Origin: an uncultured Bacilli bacterium
GTDB lineage: Bacteria > Bacillota_I > Bacilli_A > RF39 > UBA660
Reading direction: 5' to 3'
NCBI GenBank assembly: GCA_947626565.1
Contig: CANQSQ010000007.1
Span: 1-58,297, forward strand
Length of the DNA: 58,297 nucleotides
Shown here: piece by piece, positions 17,677 to 25,816 of the stretch
Layout of the letters: every line of letters starts with the position of its first letter
Position numbering within the stretch: position 1 is the stretch's first letter
Made by a program: the position numbers and the translations under genes
The notes under the pieces: model-generated
What the model was told of the DNA's origin: nothing
What the model saw: only the letters and a program-made list of their open reading frames with translations
Database searches by the model: none

Positions 17677-17685
17677 ATTATACCA
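17677..17685 (-). promoter_or_regulatory. Extended -10 promoter of cca
   Basis: TGGTATAAT on the minus strand (TGn plus perfect TATAAT) 35 nt before the chosen cca start. No good -35 is visible, as usual for extended -10 promoters. Confidence 0.6.
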
Positions 17686-17692
17686 CATCAAA

Positions 17693-17718
17693 ATAAAAGA
17701 ACCTAGTATTAGGTTCTT
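17693..17718 (-). terminator. hup terminator
   Basis: Stem AAGAACCT/AGGTTCTT (17697-17704 with 17711-17718), then TTATTTT on the minus strand. Confidence 0.8.
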
Positions 17719-17735
17719 ATCTTTACATATTTTAA

Positions 17736-18011
17736 TTACTTATTTACAGCTTCTTTTAATGCTGAACCAGCTTTGAAAGTAACAGCCTTTCTAGCAGCAA
17801 TCTTAACTGTTTCACCAGTTCTAGGATTACGTCCTTCACGAGCAGCTCTCTTAGATACATCAAATGTACCGAAACCAACTAGTGGAACTTTATCACCTTT
17901 TACTAATGCTCCTTTGATTACTTCAAAAACAGCATCAATAGCTTTTCCAGCATCTACTTTAGTTAAACCAGTTTCTTTTGCAACTGCTTCTACTAATTCT
18001 ACTTTTTTCAT
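17736..18011 (-). CDS. hup: DNA-binding protein HU
   Basis: HU is the main nucleoid protein of Bacilli, a homodimer that bends DNA. The 91-residue sequence is canonical: helical base (residues 1-40), then GFGTFDV, the arm with EGRNPRTGETVKI and the closing FKAGSALKEAVN. The ribosome site is GGGAGG. It is monocistronic, with its own terminator. A 7-bp inverted repeat lies in the leader. Codon choice is more regular than in its neighbours, as expected for a highly expressed gene. Confidence 0.98.
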   Translation of the reverse strand: MKKVELVEAVAKETGLTKVDAGKAIDAVFEVIKGALVKGDKVPLVGFGTFDVSKRAAREGRNPRTGETVKIAARKAVTFKAGSALKEAVNK

Positions 18012-18037
18012 TTATATATACCTCCCTATATTTAATT

Positions 18038-18054
18038 AAGCATAATGTATGCTT
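18038..18054. promoter_or_regulatory. Inverted repeat in the hup leader
   Basis: AAGCATA-ATG-TATGCTT, a perfect 7-bp inverted repeat, lies 27 nt upstream of hup. It could be an operator or an mRNA hairpin; nothing else in the window carries the same site. Confidence 0.4.
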
Positions 18055-18108
18055 ACATATCAAATTTACCATGTTTTATACTAAAAGGCAAGAAATATAA
18101 CAAAAAAA

Positions 18109-18438
18109 TTATAATTTTTCGTATATCATGTTAAGTAAAGAAATAGTATGTCCAATCGCAAAAAAGATAACACTTACTAAAAAACCAATCGCCCATATAA
18201 ATACCATTAATGTCACATTAAATTCACTAGTTAAACAATAATCCCCATAAAAAGATGATGCCGAACCACATACTGGGAATAAATTTCCTAACACTATTCC
18301 TATTATAAAACATATAATAAAAAGAACTATTGCTAAAATTTGATAAGCATTATATTTATACTTAGTTACATCTTTAGCAATCTTACTAACTTTAGGTAAT
18401 TCTTTTTTCTGTTGATTAATCTCCTCAAATAAATCCAT
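18109..18438 (-). CDS. Two-helix membrane protein, function unknown
   Basis: The 109-residue product has a soluble N-terminus with KELPKVSKIAKDV, two strongly hydrophobic helices (about residues 33-53 and 76-98) and, between them, an outer loop with two Cys (CGSASSFYGDYC) that could form a disulfide. It begins 3 nt after the stop of the preceding acidic membrane protein gene and shares its transcript. No recognised family. It is likely a small integral membrane partner of that protein. Confidence 0.7.
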   Translation of the reverse strand: MDLFEEINQQKKELPKVSKIAKDVTKYKYNAYQILAIVLFIICFIIGIVLGNLFPVCGSASSFYGDYCLTSEFNVTLMVFIWAIGFLVSVIFFAIGHTISLLNMIYEKL

Positions 18439-18440
18439 TC

Positions 18441-19571
18441 TTATTCATCACCTTTCTTTTTTCTAGGACGTCCTCTTTTCTTAGTTGACTCTTTTTTTGG
18501 TGTTTCTACCTTTTCTTTAACATCATCAGTCACTAACTCATCTAAAGCAGCTGTCTTATCTTCATCAACCTTCTCCTCTGAAACCATAACTGTCTCATCA
18601 ATTACTATTTCAGTATCTAATACCTCATTAGCTTTATTTTCTAAATCATCCATATGTTCATTATATGCTTCATCAATTAAATTATAAAAACTAAAACCTA
18701 CATCGTCATCTTCAGTCTTGTCCTCTACTTTTTCTGCACCAGAACTTGATGTATCACTTTCATCTTTATCTATTTCTTCGTCCTCTTCTTCATCAGTTTT
18801 TTCTAAATCAGAATCTGACACATCTTCTACTTTTTCAGTATCAGAACTTGCTACATCATTTTCATCTTTCACTTCATCTATCATTTTATTTATTTCATCA
18901 TCTTTATCTTCTTCAACTTTTTCAAGACTAGAATCTGATACCTCACTATCATCTATTTTTACCAATTCCTTTTTATCTTCTAAATAAGTTTCATATAAAT
19001 TAACATATCTAGCAAACATAACTATATAAAAAGCATCTAATATAGCTAAAAAAGTACCATCTAATGTTGTTGTTAAAATTAAATTAACAGCTAATAATAC
19101 CACACTAATAACAACTATTGTAGAAAAATACCAATCATTACTTAATTCATTAAAAGGTGACTTATATAATTTAAAATCATCCCACACCCTTGTATCTTTA
19201 AAAAAGACATGAAAAACATATATAAATAGTAAAAAATTCAAAGCTAAAGCTAAAATACTATTTAATGAAAAAACATGAAATACTGACAGTAATGAAGTAA
19301 TTGCCATAATAAAGTATATAAGTACTACTAAGCAATTTATATAATTAAAATACTTTTTACCCATACTTGTTTTCAACGCCAAAAAATACATTAACATCAG
19401 TAAGTAAATTGTATTATGATTAACAACATTACTTAAAATATCCATCATACTTAAATTATTTTTAATCGCAAACGATTGACTTAAAATTATTATTAACACA
19501 ATTAACCCTATAATAACATTAGTTAATTTTCTTCCATCATCATACCAAAAAACATCTTTATCCTTTTTCAT
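18441..19571 (-). CDS. Polytopic membrane protein with long acidic cytoplasmic tail
   Basis: The 376-residue product has about six hydrophobic helices in residues 10-190, then a very acidic Ser/Asp/Glu-rich tail with a degenerate unit of roughly 25 residues (SDSSLEKVEEDKDDE, SDTEKVEDVSDSDLEK, SDTSSSGAEKVEDK) and a basic end (TKKRGRPRKKKGDE) resembling an AT-hook (RGRPRKK). The start at ATG 19571 follows AGGTGA; an ATG five codons upstream lacks a ribosome site. It is followed at once by the two-helix protein gene. I do not recognise the membrane domain. The RGRP-type end could bind DNA minor groove or acidic lipids, which is speculative. Confidence 0.7.
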   Translation of the reverse strand: MKKDKDVFWYDDGRKLTNVIIGLIVLIIILSQSFAIKNNLSMMDILSNVVNHNTIYLLMLMYFLALKTSMGKKYFNYINCLVVLIYFIMAITSLLSVFHVFSLNSILALALNFLLFIYVFHVFFKDTRVWDDFKLYKSPFNELSNDWYFSTIVVISVVLLAVNLILTTTLDGTFLAILDAFYIVMFARYVNLYETYLEDKKELVKIDDSEVSDSSLEKVEEDKDDEINKMIDEVKDENDVASSDTEKVEDVSDSDLEKTDEEEDEEIDKDESDTSSSGAEKVEDKTEDDDVGFSFYNLIDEAYNEHMDDLENKANEVLDTEIVIDETVMVSEEKVDEDKTAALDELVTDDVKEKVETPKKESTKKRGRPRKKKGDE

Positions 19572-19698
19572 CTTTTCACCTACCATTACAATTATACCAT
19601 AAAGCCTTTAACTTTTCCCCAATTTCACCAAATTTTTATTTTCTTTTTTTTATGCCAATGAAAAAATATGTCTAAATCTTTAAAAATATTAAATAATA

Positions 19699-19707
19699 TG
19701 CTATAAT
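19699..19707 (+). promoter_or_regulatory. Extended -10 promoter of der
   Basis: TGCTATAAT (TGn plus perfect TATAAT) with TTTAAA as a partial -35 at 17 nt (19679-19684), 22 nt before the der start. Confidence 0.65.
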
Positions 19708-19728
19708 TAATCAACTGGAGATGATATT

Positions 19729-21036
19729 ATGGCTATACCTACTGTTGCTTTAGTTGGCAGACCAAATGTCGGTAAAAGTACTCTTTTTAACAAAATTGTT
19801 GGCAAACAAATATCTATTATTGAAGATATTCCAGGAGTAACTAGAGATCGTATCTATCAAGAAACTTCTTACAACAATAAAAAATTTTATTTAATTGATA
19901 CTGGTGGTATTGATATAACTAAAATGGATTTCAATAATGAAATTAAAATTCAAGCTGAAATAGCCATTAAAGAAGCTGACGTTGTTGTCTTTATCGTTGA
20001 TGGTAAAGAAGGCCTAACTGCTAATGATTTAATTGTTAGAGATATTTTACGTAAATCTGACAAAAAGGTTATAGTAGCAATCAATAAATTTGACGTCAAA
20101 GAAGCTAAAAACAATTTATATGATTTTTATGAACTAGGTTTTGAAACTTATATACCTATTAGTAGTATTCATAACCTTGGCTATGTTGAATTAATGGATT
20201 CAATCACTATGAATTTTACTGAACAAGAAGAAACGCCTGATACTAGATTAAAATTTTCTATCATCGGACGACCTAATGTTGGTAAAAGTAGTCTAATGAA
20301 TGCCCTACTAAATGAAGAACGTGTAGTAGTTTCAAACATTGCTGGTACCACTAGAGATTCGATTGACTCAGTCTTAAAATATCATGGTGAAGAATACTTA
20401 TTAATTGATACTGCTGGTATGCGTAAAAAAGGTAAAGTTTTTGAATCTATTGAAAAATACAGTTTAATTAGATCTTTAAAAGCCATTGACCGTAGTGATA
20501 TCTGTTTAGTTGTCATTAACGCTGAAGAAGGTATTACTGAACATGATAAACATATTGCTGGCTATGCTATTGAACGAGGCAAAGGATTAATCTTTGTTGT
20601 TAATAAATGGGATACAATTACTGATACTACTATTGCTGACTTTGAAAAATTAATGCGAGCTGAATTTCAATTCGCCACCTATGCTCCTATTGTTTTCTTA
20701 TCTGCTTTAACTAAAAAACGTCTTCATACTTTAATGCCTGAAGTCTTAAAAGTAGCTGAAAATATTTCTCGCGAAATAAAAACTAGTATTCTAAATGATG
20801 TTATTCTTGATGCCTACCAGTTAAATATTCCACCATCTTATAAAGGTAAACGTTTAAAAATATATTTTACTTCTCAAACAGGCATAAAACCCCCTAAATT
20901 TACTTTTCGTGTCAATAATAAAGGACTTATACATTTTTCATATGAACGATATCTAGAAAACAAAATTCGTGAAAATTTTGATTTTACTGGTACTCCCATA
21001 ATTCTACAATTTAAGAATAGGAATGGTGATGAATAA
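19729..21036 (+). CDS. der: Ribosome assembly GTPase Der (EngA)
   Basis: Der is an essential GTPase with two tandem G domains that acts in 50S subunit maturation. GRPNVGKST occurs at residues 10-18 and GRPNVGKSS at about 180-188, each followed by DTGG/DTAG, NKFD/NKWD motifs; a C-terminal KH-like domain ends at residue 435. Length matches B. subtilis (436). The stop codon overlaps the next start by one base (TAATG). The der to spoIVA proximity also occurs in B. subtilis, where engA-gpsA lies just upstream of spoIVA. Confidence 0.98.
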   Translation: MAIPTVALVGRPNVGKSTLFNKIVGKQISIIEDIPGVTRDRIYQETSYNNKKFYLIDTGGIDITKMDFNNEIKIQAEIAIKEADVVVFIVDGKEGLTANDLIVRDILRKSDKKVIVAINKFDVKEAKNNLYDFYELGFETYIPISSIHNLGYVELMDSITMNFTEQEETPDTRLKFSIIGRPNVGKSSLMNALLNEERVVVSNIAGTTRDSIDSVLKYHGEEYLLIDTAGMRKKGKVFESIEKYSLIRSLKAIDRSDICLVVINAEEGITEHDKHIAGYAIERGKGLIFVVNKWDTITDTTIADFEKLMRAEFQFATYAPIVFLSALTKKRLHTLMPEVLKVAENISREIKTSILNDVILDAYQLNIPPSYKGKRLKIYFTSQTGIKPPKFTFRVNNKGLIHFSYERYLENKIRENFDFTGTPIILQFKNRNGDE

Positions 21037-21338
21037 TGCTTATTGGAAACAATAATAATGGTAATAAGTTTGCTAATAATTCTTTTCTTAATAAGAAAAT
21101 GACTAATAATGATGATTTTAACAAAAATTTAAATTCTCTAAATCAAGCTAATAACAAAACCTTTGATAAAAATATATTCGTCGAAGATATAAAAACGATA
21201 AGTCACTCCAATCCAACTAGTCGTAAAGATATGCGTAATAAAAGTTTAGCAATGCTTCAATCACGATTAGAAAATGGTCTTATTACTTTAGAAGAATTTA
21301 ATCGTAAATGTCATGAACTAGATAAAGATAAAAAATAA
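21036..21338 (+). CDS. Small protein with SHOCT-like C-terminus
   Basis: The 100-residue product has an Asn-rich, probably disordered first half and a helical C-terminus reading LQSRLENGLITLEEFNRKC, which resembles the SHOCT/YdjM-type short helix found at the ends of many bacterial proteins (oligomerisation or binding). It is coupled to der by the TAATG overlap. It may be an accessory to Der or an unrelated passenger. I do not recognise it as a named family. Confidence 0.65.
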   Translation: MLIGNNNNGNKFANNSFLNKKMTNNDDFNKNLNSLNQANNKTFDKNIFVEDIKTISHSNPTSRKDMRNKSLAMLQSRLENGLITLEEFNRKCHELDKDKK

Positions 21339-21352
21339 TTAAACAAAACAAC

Positions 21353-21386
21353 AACCTCCACATATAATTTATTAGGAGGTTTTATT
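21353..21386 (+). promoter_or_regulatory. Hairpin holding the spoVIF ribosome site; possible der terminator
   Basis: AACCTCC (21353-21359) pairs perfectly with GGAGGTT (21375-21381) across a 15-nt loop, followed by TTATTT. The right arm is the spoVIF Shine-Dalgarno sequence. The element can therefore end der readthrough transcripts or hide the ribosome site in them, leaving spoVIF translation to a shorter sporulation transcript. Confidence 0.6.
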
Positions 21387-21387
21387 T

Positions 21388-21627
21388 ATGTTCGGAGATA
21401 ATCTTTTTAATAAAATTGAAAAGAAAACTAATATAGATAAAAAAACTATTATGGGTTTAGCCAAAAAACTTCAAGATACTAATATGAAAGATGAAAATAC
21501 CTTACGTGAAATTATTAAAGATCTTTCCACCATGACAGGAAAAGAAGTATCAAAAGAAAAAGAAGATAAAATAATATCAACTATTATTAATGACCAAGTA
21601 CCCAAAAATATAGACCAAATGTTTTAA
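21388..21627 (+). CDS. spoVIF: Stage VI sporulation protein F
   Basis: The 79-residue product matches the SpoVIF family along its length: MFGDNLFNKIEKKTNIDKK at the start, LAKKLQDTNMKDENTLREII in the middle and the VPKNIDQMF ending. In B. subtilis SpoVIF acts in the mother cell late in sporulation and is needed for coat assembly and spore resistance. It lies directly upstream of spoIVA. Its ribosome site is buried in a hairpin that may separate it from the housekeeping der transcript. I cannot identify the sporulation promoter with confidence. Confidence 0.85.
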   Translation: MFGDNLFNKIEKKTNIDKKTIMGLAKKLQDTNMKDENTLREIIKDLSTMTGKEVSKEKEDKIISTIINDQVPKNIDQMF

Positions 21628-21741
21628 CCTTTTCCTGAACTACTCTTTATAAAATTAACTAGCTTTTAATGATTTTCTTCTTCTAAAGTGTTCTTTTTTT
21701 CTTTTATACACATATGTATTTAGTATATAAGGAGAAGATTT

Positions 21742-23217
21742 ATGGAAAAAATAGAAATTATCAAAAACATTGCTAAACGTAGTGGCGGTGATATTTATTT
21801 AGGTGTTGTTGGAGCTGTTAGATCTGGTAAATCTACTTTTATTAAACGTATGGTTGAAACTTTAATAGTTCCAAATATTGAAGATGAGTATGAGCGTAAA
21901 CGTGCTTTAGATGAAATTCCTCAAAGTGCTGCTGGTAAAACTATCATGACTACAGAACCAAAGTTTGTTCCCAATAATAGTGCAAAAATTAAAATTGATG
22001 ATTTTACTTGTAATATCAAGCTTATTGACTGTGTTGGTTATATGATTAATAATGCCATTGGCGCAACTGATGAAAATGGACCACGTATGGTTAAAACGCC
22101 TTGGTACAATGAAGAAATTCCTTTTGTTGAAGCTGCCGAAATTGGTACTGAAAAAGTTATTAAAGATCATTCTACTATTGGTATTGTTATGACTTCAGAT
22201 GGCTCTATTGGTGAATTTCAAAGAAATGATTATCTAGAGGCTGAAAATAGGGTCATTGAAGAATTAAAAAATATTGGTAAACCATTTATTGTCATTTTAA
22301 ATACCAACCACCCTACACTACCTGAAACCGAAAAATTAGCTGAATCACTTCACAATGAGCATAACGTTCCGGTCCTTCCCATTAGTGTAGAAAGTATGAA
22401 TGAAAAAGACATGTATGAAATTTTACGTGAAGCTTTATATGAATTTCCTGTTTTAGAAGTAAAAATAAATATGCCTGAATGGATTGCTATCTTAAATCCT
22501 GACAATCCTATCAAAAAATCTTACATTGACTCTATTAAAGAAAGTGTTGTCGAAATAGATAAATTACGTGATATCGATAAAATTACGACCCATTTCTTAG
22601 AAAATGAATTAATTGAAAAAAGTTATATTTCTGATGTTGATTCTTCAACTGGAATTGTCACTGTTAATCTAACGGCTCCAGCCAACCTTTATAACAAAGT
22701 TTTAACAGATATTATCAAAGTTGATATTAAAAATAAAGCGGATTTACTTTCTTTATTCCAAGAATTTACCGTCGCTAAACGTGAATATGATCAAATTAAA
22801 TATGCCTTGAAAATGGTCAAACAAACTGGTTATGGTGTTGCTACTCCATCAATTGAAGATATGAAATTAGATAAACCTGAAATTGTTAAACAAGGTCCTC
22901 GTTATGGTGTTAAATTAAAAGCCGTTGCTCCATCTATCCACATGATAAGAGTAGATGTTGAATCAACCTTTGAACCAATCATTGGTAGTGAAGTTCAAAG
23001 TAAAGAATTAATTGATTACTTAATGAAAGATCAAGAAAAAAGTCCTAATGAAATTTGGAAAAGTGAAATTTTTGGTCGTAGCCTTGATTCTATTGTTCAA
23101 GAAGGAATTCAATCTAAAATAAATTTAATGCCTGATAATATTCGTTTCAAATTACAAACAACTCTATCTAAAGTAGTTAACAAAGGTTCCAATAATATGA
23201 TTGCCATTGTAATATAA
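21742..23217 (+). CDS. spoIVA: Spore coat basement ATPase SpoIVA
   Basis: SpoIVA hydrolyses ATP to polymerise around the forespore and forms the platform for coat assembly and cortex formation. The Walker A GAVRSGKS is at residues 24-31 in a TRAFAC-type GTPase-like domain, with the VGYMIN and NTNHP segments typical of the family. The C-terminal region ends in the hydrophobic GSNNMIAIVI that SpoVM contacts in relatives. Length 491 versus 492 in B. subtilis, an essentially perfect match in extent. AAGGAGAAG precedes the ATG. This gene alone shows the organism belongs to an endospore-forming lineage. Confidence 0.98.
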   Translation: MEKIEIIKNIAKRSGGDIYLGVVGAVRSGKSTFIKRMVETLIVPNIEDEYERKRALDEIPQSAAGKTIMTTEPKFVPNNSAKIKIDDFTCNIKLIDCVGYMINNAIGATDENGPRMVKTPWYNEEIPFVEAAEIGTEKVIKDHSTIGIVMTSDGSIGEFQRNDYLEAENRVIEELKNIGKPFIVILNTNHPTLPETEKLAESLHNEHNVPVLPISVESMNEKDMYEILREALYEFPVLEVKINMPEWIAILNPDNPIKKSYIDSIKESVVEIDKLRDIDKITTHFLENELIEKSYISDVDSSTGIVTVNLTAPANLYNKVLTDIIKVDIKNKADLLSLFQEFTVAKREYDQIKYALKMVKQTGYGVATPSIEDMKLDKPEIVKQGPRYGVKLKAVAPSIHMIRVDVESTFEPIIGSEVQSKELIDYLMKDQEKSPNEIWKSEIFGRSLDSIVQEGIQSKINLMPDNIRFKLQTTLSKVVNKGSNNMIAIVI

Positions 23218-23262
23218 AAACAACTAAAAAAGTGCCTTTATAATGCACCTTACATACTAACT

Positions 23263-23286
23263 AAAAACTAACCTAAGTTAGTTTTT
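23263..23286. terminator. Bidirectional terminator between spoIVA and the C39-type gene
   Basis: Stem AAAAACTAAC/GTTAGTTTTT (about 23263-23272 with 23277-23286, loop CTAA). The A and T flanks serve both convergent transcripts. A weaker GTGC/GCAC hairpin lies at 23232-23247. Confidence 0.8.
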
Positions 23287-24284
23287 TAACTTCTAGAAGC
23301 TCTTTTTAAAAATACCGCACATCCAATTACATATTTTTCTATTCTATCTCTTGAAGTCCATCCAGTATTAACTCCTGTTGGATTATACACATATATTTGA
23401 TCTTTACTACTATCATATTTCACAAGAACTATAAAATGCATTCCTGATGAACCATTAAATCCTCCATATTGTATTGATGGCGTACCATATCTTATCAAAG
23501 GAATTACCACATTTCCTTTTTTTAATTCTTCAACTGCTGCTTGATATGACTTTTCCATTGTCTCTGTTTTTATACCATACTTACTAGGATAAATACTATT
23601 CGCTACTTCTGAAAATTCCCAACTAGTACCATTTCCATTAAACATACCAGTCCTACATGCCTCATGGCAAAAATCCATAAAATCGGTATCCTTACCTGTA
23701 ATAACATATCTAGCAGCCATATATGAAGATAATCCACAAGCCGTTGCTGCCACTGACTTTCCACCTTTAGCCCCATTTTCACAAACGGTATATTGAGCAA
23801 AACTACCTGATTGATTATAATAATTCAAATGCTCAAAATCATTAAAATTATTACTTCCAATTGTTCTTTCTTCACCTGGTTCATACTTGGAAGCATCATC
23901 TATAATAACTTGGGGAACTCTACTTGTATCCGAAATAAAAATCGTTCTATTTTTACTTAATTCTTCTTTTAACTCTGCTGCATTTGTCCAACAACTAGCG
24001 GCATTAAATGAATTAGTTAATAATAACATTACTGCATCTACAACTATAGGCACAAAAAACACAACAAGTACAGCTATTAATTTATTATATATTTTTTTCA
24101 CATTTTTCTTATCATCAGGATTATGCATTAAAACAAAAAGTTGCACAACCATCATAACAAGTAATACTATTGGTACCGCTATTTGTATAACGTGAATTAT
24201 TTCCTTAACAATTCCTAATACATTTGCCAAAGCATAATCGTTACAGCAACTCTTTAAATCACTACTACAGTCAAGAATAAACAT
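23286..24284 (-). CDS. Pilin-like two-helix module fused to a C39-type cysteine peptidase domain
   Basis: The 332-residue product has two parts. Residues 1-95 carry two long hydrophobic helices (about 24-53 and 67-90) joined by a basic HNPDDKKNVKKIYNK loop, the layout of TrbC/VirB2-like and Mbov_0395-type pilin-like conjugation proteins. Residues 160-330 form a papain-like C39/BtpA-type domain: Cys183 in AATACGLSS, His283 in MHFIVLV and Asn301 in YVYNPTG, in the order and spacing of a Cys-His-Asn/Asp triad. Eight further Cys may make disulfides, so the domain is probably extracellular. It ends a leftward operon of unknown membrane genes. The two-part reading is seen in sequence; peptidase activity is inferred. 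Confidence 0.65.
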   Translation of the reverse strand: MFILDCSSDLKSCCNDYALANVLGIVKEIIHVIQIAVPIVLLVMMVVQLFVLMHNPDDKKNVKKIYNKLIAVLVVFFVPIVVDAVMLLLTNSFNAASCWTNAAELKEELSKNRTIFISDTSRVPQVIIDDASKYEPGEERTIGSNNFNDFEHLNYYNQSGSFAQYTVCENGAKGGKSVAATACGLSSYMAARYVITGKDTDFMDFCHEACRTGMFNGNGTSWEFSEVANSIYPSKYGIKTETMEKSYQAAVEELKKGNVVIPLIRYGTPSIQYGGFNGSSGMHFIVLVKYDSSKDQIYVYNPTGVNTGWTSRDRIEKYVIGCAVFLKRASRS

Positions 24285-24295
24285 TATATCACCTA

Positions 24296-25054
24296 CTAAC
24301 TTTTATCCACAACTACAAATCTAAAATTATCTGTATCAAAATATTTATCATCATTATTTATAGGAGTTATATCAAAGGGCCTATAAGCAATTAACGAATT
24401 ATCTTCTACTGCAAAATTAATACGGTCAGTCATTTCCTTAATATTTTTAACAGCTAAAAAGTCCACAAACGCTACTCTATCCTGATCAATCTTTTTCTTA
24501 TCAACTAATAAGAAATAATAATTCAAAAATTTATTTTTTAAAAACATATCTACTTGGTCTAATGTAATATCATATTTTTCTAATAACTCATCATCACTAA
24601 TTTCCTTATTTTCTTTTAAATCATAGTTATAAACAAAATACTCATAAGTTTCATTAAGACTATTACCCTCTTCTGTACACACTGTCTGTACAACTATTGA
24701 AACTATATCATCAGATACATAATATTTATACTCATAATTATACCCCAATTTACTCTTTGTTATTTCATAATCACTTTTTATTTTAGCATTTATATCATTA
24801 GCCGCACTACTATTAATATTTAGATAAGGGATTGCTACTTCACTTTTTCGTACTTCATTAAAGTCATATTCACTAATATAAACATAATCTAAGGTACTAT
24901 TTTCTTTTAATAATTCATAGTTATCATTCTTTTTAATACCATACAAAATTATAATTACTATCATAAAGATACAAATAAAAAAGCATACTAAACTAACATA
25001 ATTAGTATTTCTTTTATTTTTATGTTTATTTTTACTATTTTTCACAATAACCAT
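24296..25054 (-). CDS. Membrane-anchored protein with DUF4163/DUF3298-like outer domain
   Basis: The 252-residue product has a basic N-terminus, one transmembrane helix (about residues 19-41) and an extracellular domain. Its VAIPYLNINSSAANDINAKI strand-helix start, the DIVSIVVQT strand and the later YDLKENKEISDDELL helix resemble the DUF4163/DUF3298 fold seen in RsiV, PdaC and many surface proteins. A catalytic deacetylase domain is absent. The annotated ATG is only four bases from AGG; GTG at the fifth codon has more natural spacing. It lies 11 nt upstream of the C39-type gene, so a shared transcript is likely. The fold assignment is by eye only. Confidence 0.55.
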   Translation of the reverse strand: MVIVKNSKNKHKNKRNTNYVSLVCFFICIFMIVIIILYGIKKNDNYELLKENSTLDYVYISEYDFNEVRKSEVAIPYLNINSSAANDINAKIKSDYEITKSKLGYNYEYKYYVSDDIVSIVVQTVCTEEGNSLNETYEYFVYNYDLKENKEISDDELLEKYDITLDQVDMFLKNKFLNYYFLLVDKKKIDQDRVAFVDFLAVKNIKEMTDRINFAVEDNSLIAYRPFDITPINNDDKYFDTDNFRFVVVDKS

Positions 25055-25081
25055 CTACCTAAATATTTTTAATTTTTACTA

Positions 25082-25783
25082 TTATTGTATTTGTAAAACG
25101 TAACTATTATATTGATTTAATAAATCTACGGTTTTAAATTTAATTTGCTCATCTTCAACAGTCCACTCATCAGGATGTTTCTCCAATAAATCATAAACCT
25201 TTAAACTTACATCAAAAATTAAATTAACTTTTCTTTTGGTCTCTTTTAACAACTCTTCTGATGCTAAAATATCATTCTTCATATCATCTTCTAATAATAA
25301 TTCTTTATATAATGAAATATAATAAGCATCAACTAAAGACTCTTTAATATCTTCTTCGATTTTTTCATCATCACATTTAGCAATTAATTCATCTATTTCT
25401 TTATTAAATGTTTCTTTATTTTCATCTATATAAGACCTTGACTTACTAAAATTAGGTCCATCTGCTTTTAAATTACTTACTGATAATAAACTATTAAACT
25501 GCTCATTATTAGTTATTTTTAATACCTTTTGTATTCCTTCAGCATATTCATTTAAATATGCTTTTATTTTTCTTTCAACTACGGCATAATCACCCCAGGT
25601 CTTTATACTCATATCATACTTATCTTTAGTAATATCTAATTTAGCTAAAGAAGCAATTTCTTCTTTTAATTCATCCTCTAAATTCGCAAAATTTTGCACT
25701 AAAACACCTGCTATTATTAATGAAAACGCTACTACAAAAAGAAATCCTATTATAACTTTATTTTTCTTATTTAACTCTTTCAT
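25082..25783 (-). CDS. Membrane-anchored helical protein, function unknown
   Basis: The 233-residue product has a single N-terminal transmembrane helix (about residues 8-30) and an otherwise helical, acidic outer region rich in Lys/Glu with one WGDYAVVERKIKAYLNEYA stretch that looks like a LemA- or PilO-style coiled helix. No Cys pairs or catalytic motif are evident. It sits in the middle of the leftward operon between the 151-residue gene and the DUF4163-like gene. I do not recognise the family. Confidence 0.65.
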   Translation of the reverse strand: MKELNKKNKVIIGFLFVVAFSLIIAGVLVQNFANLEDELKEEIASLAKLDITKDKYDMSIKTWGDYAVVERKIKAYLNEYAEGIQKVLKITNNEQFNSLLSVSNLKADGPNFSKSRSYIDENKETFNKEIDELIAKCDDEKIEEDIKESLVDAYYISLYKELLLEDDMKNDILASEELLKETKRKVNLIFDVSLKVYDLLEKHPDEWTVEDEQIKFKTVDLLNQYNSYVLQIQ

Positions 25784-25816
25784 TGTACACCCACTTTTAT
25801 CTTTATAACTATTCTA

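Noticed and set aside
17643-17678. Upstream ATG for cca
   Set aside because: It lies within the TATAAT element of the likely cca promoter, and AAAGTAGGGAT precedes the downstream ATG.
21628-21741. Sigma-E-type promoter before spoIVA
   Set aside because: CATATGTAT resembles part of a sporulation -10, but no matching -35 at proper spacing was convincing.
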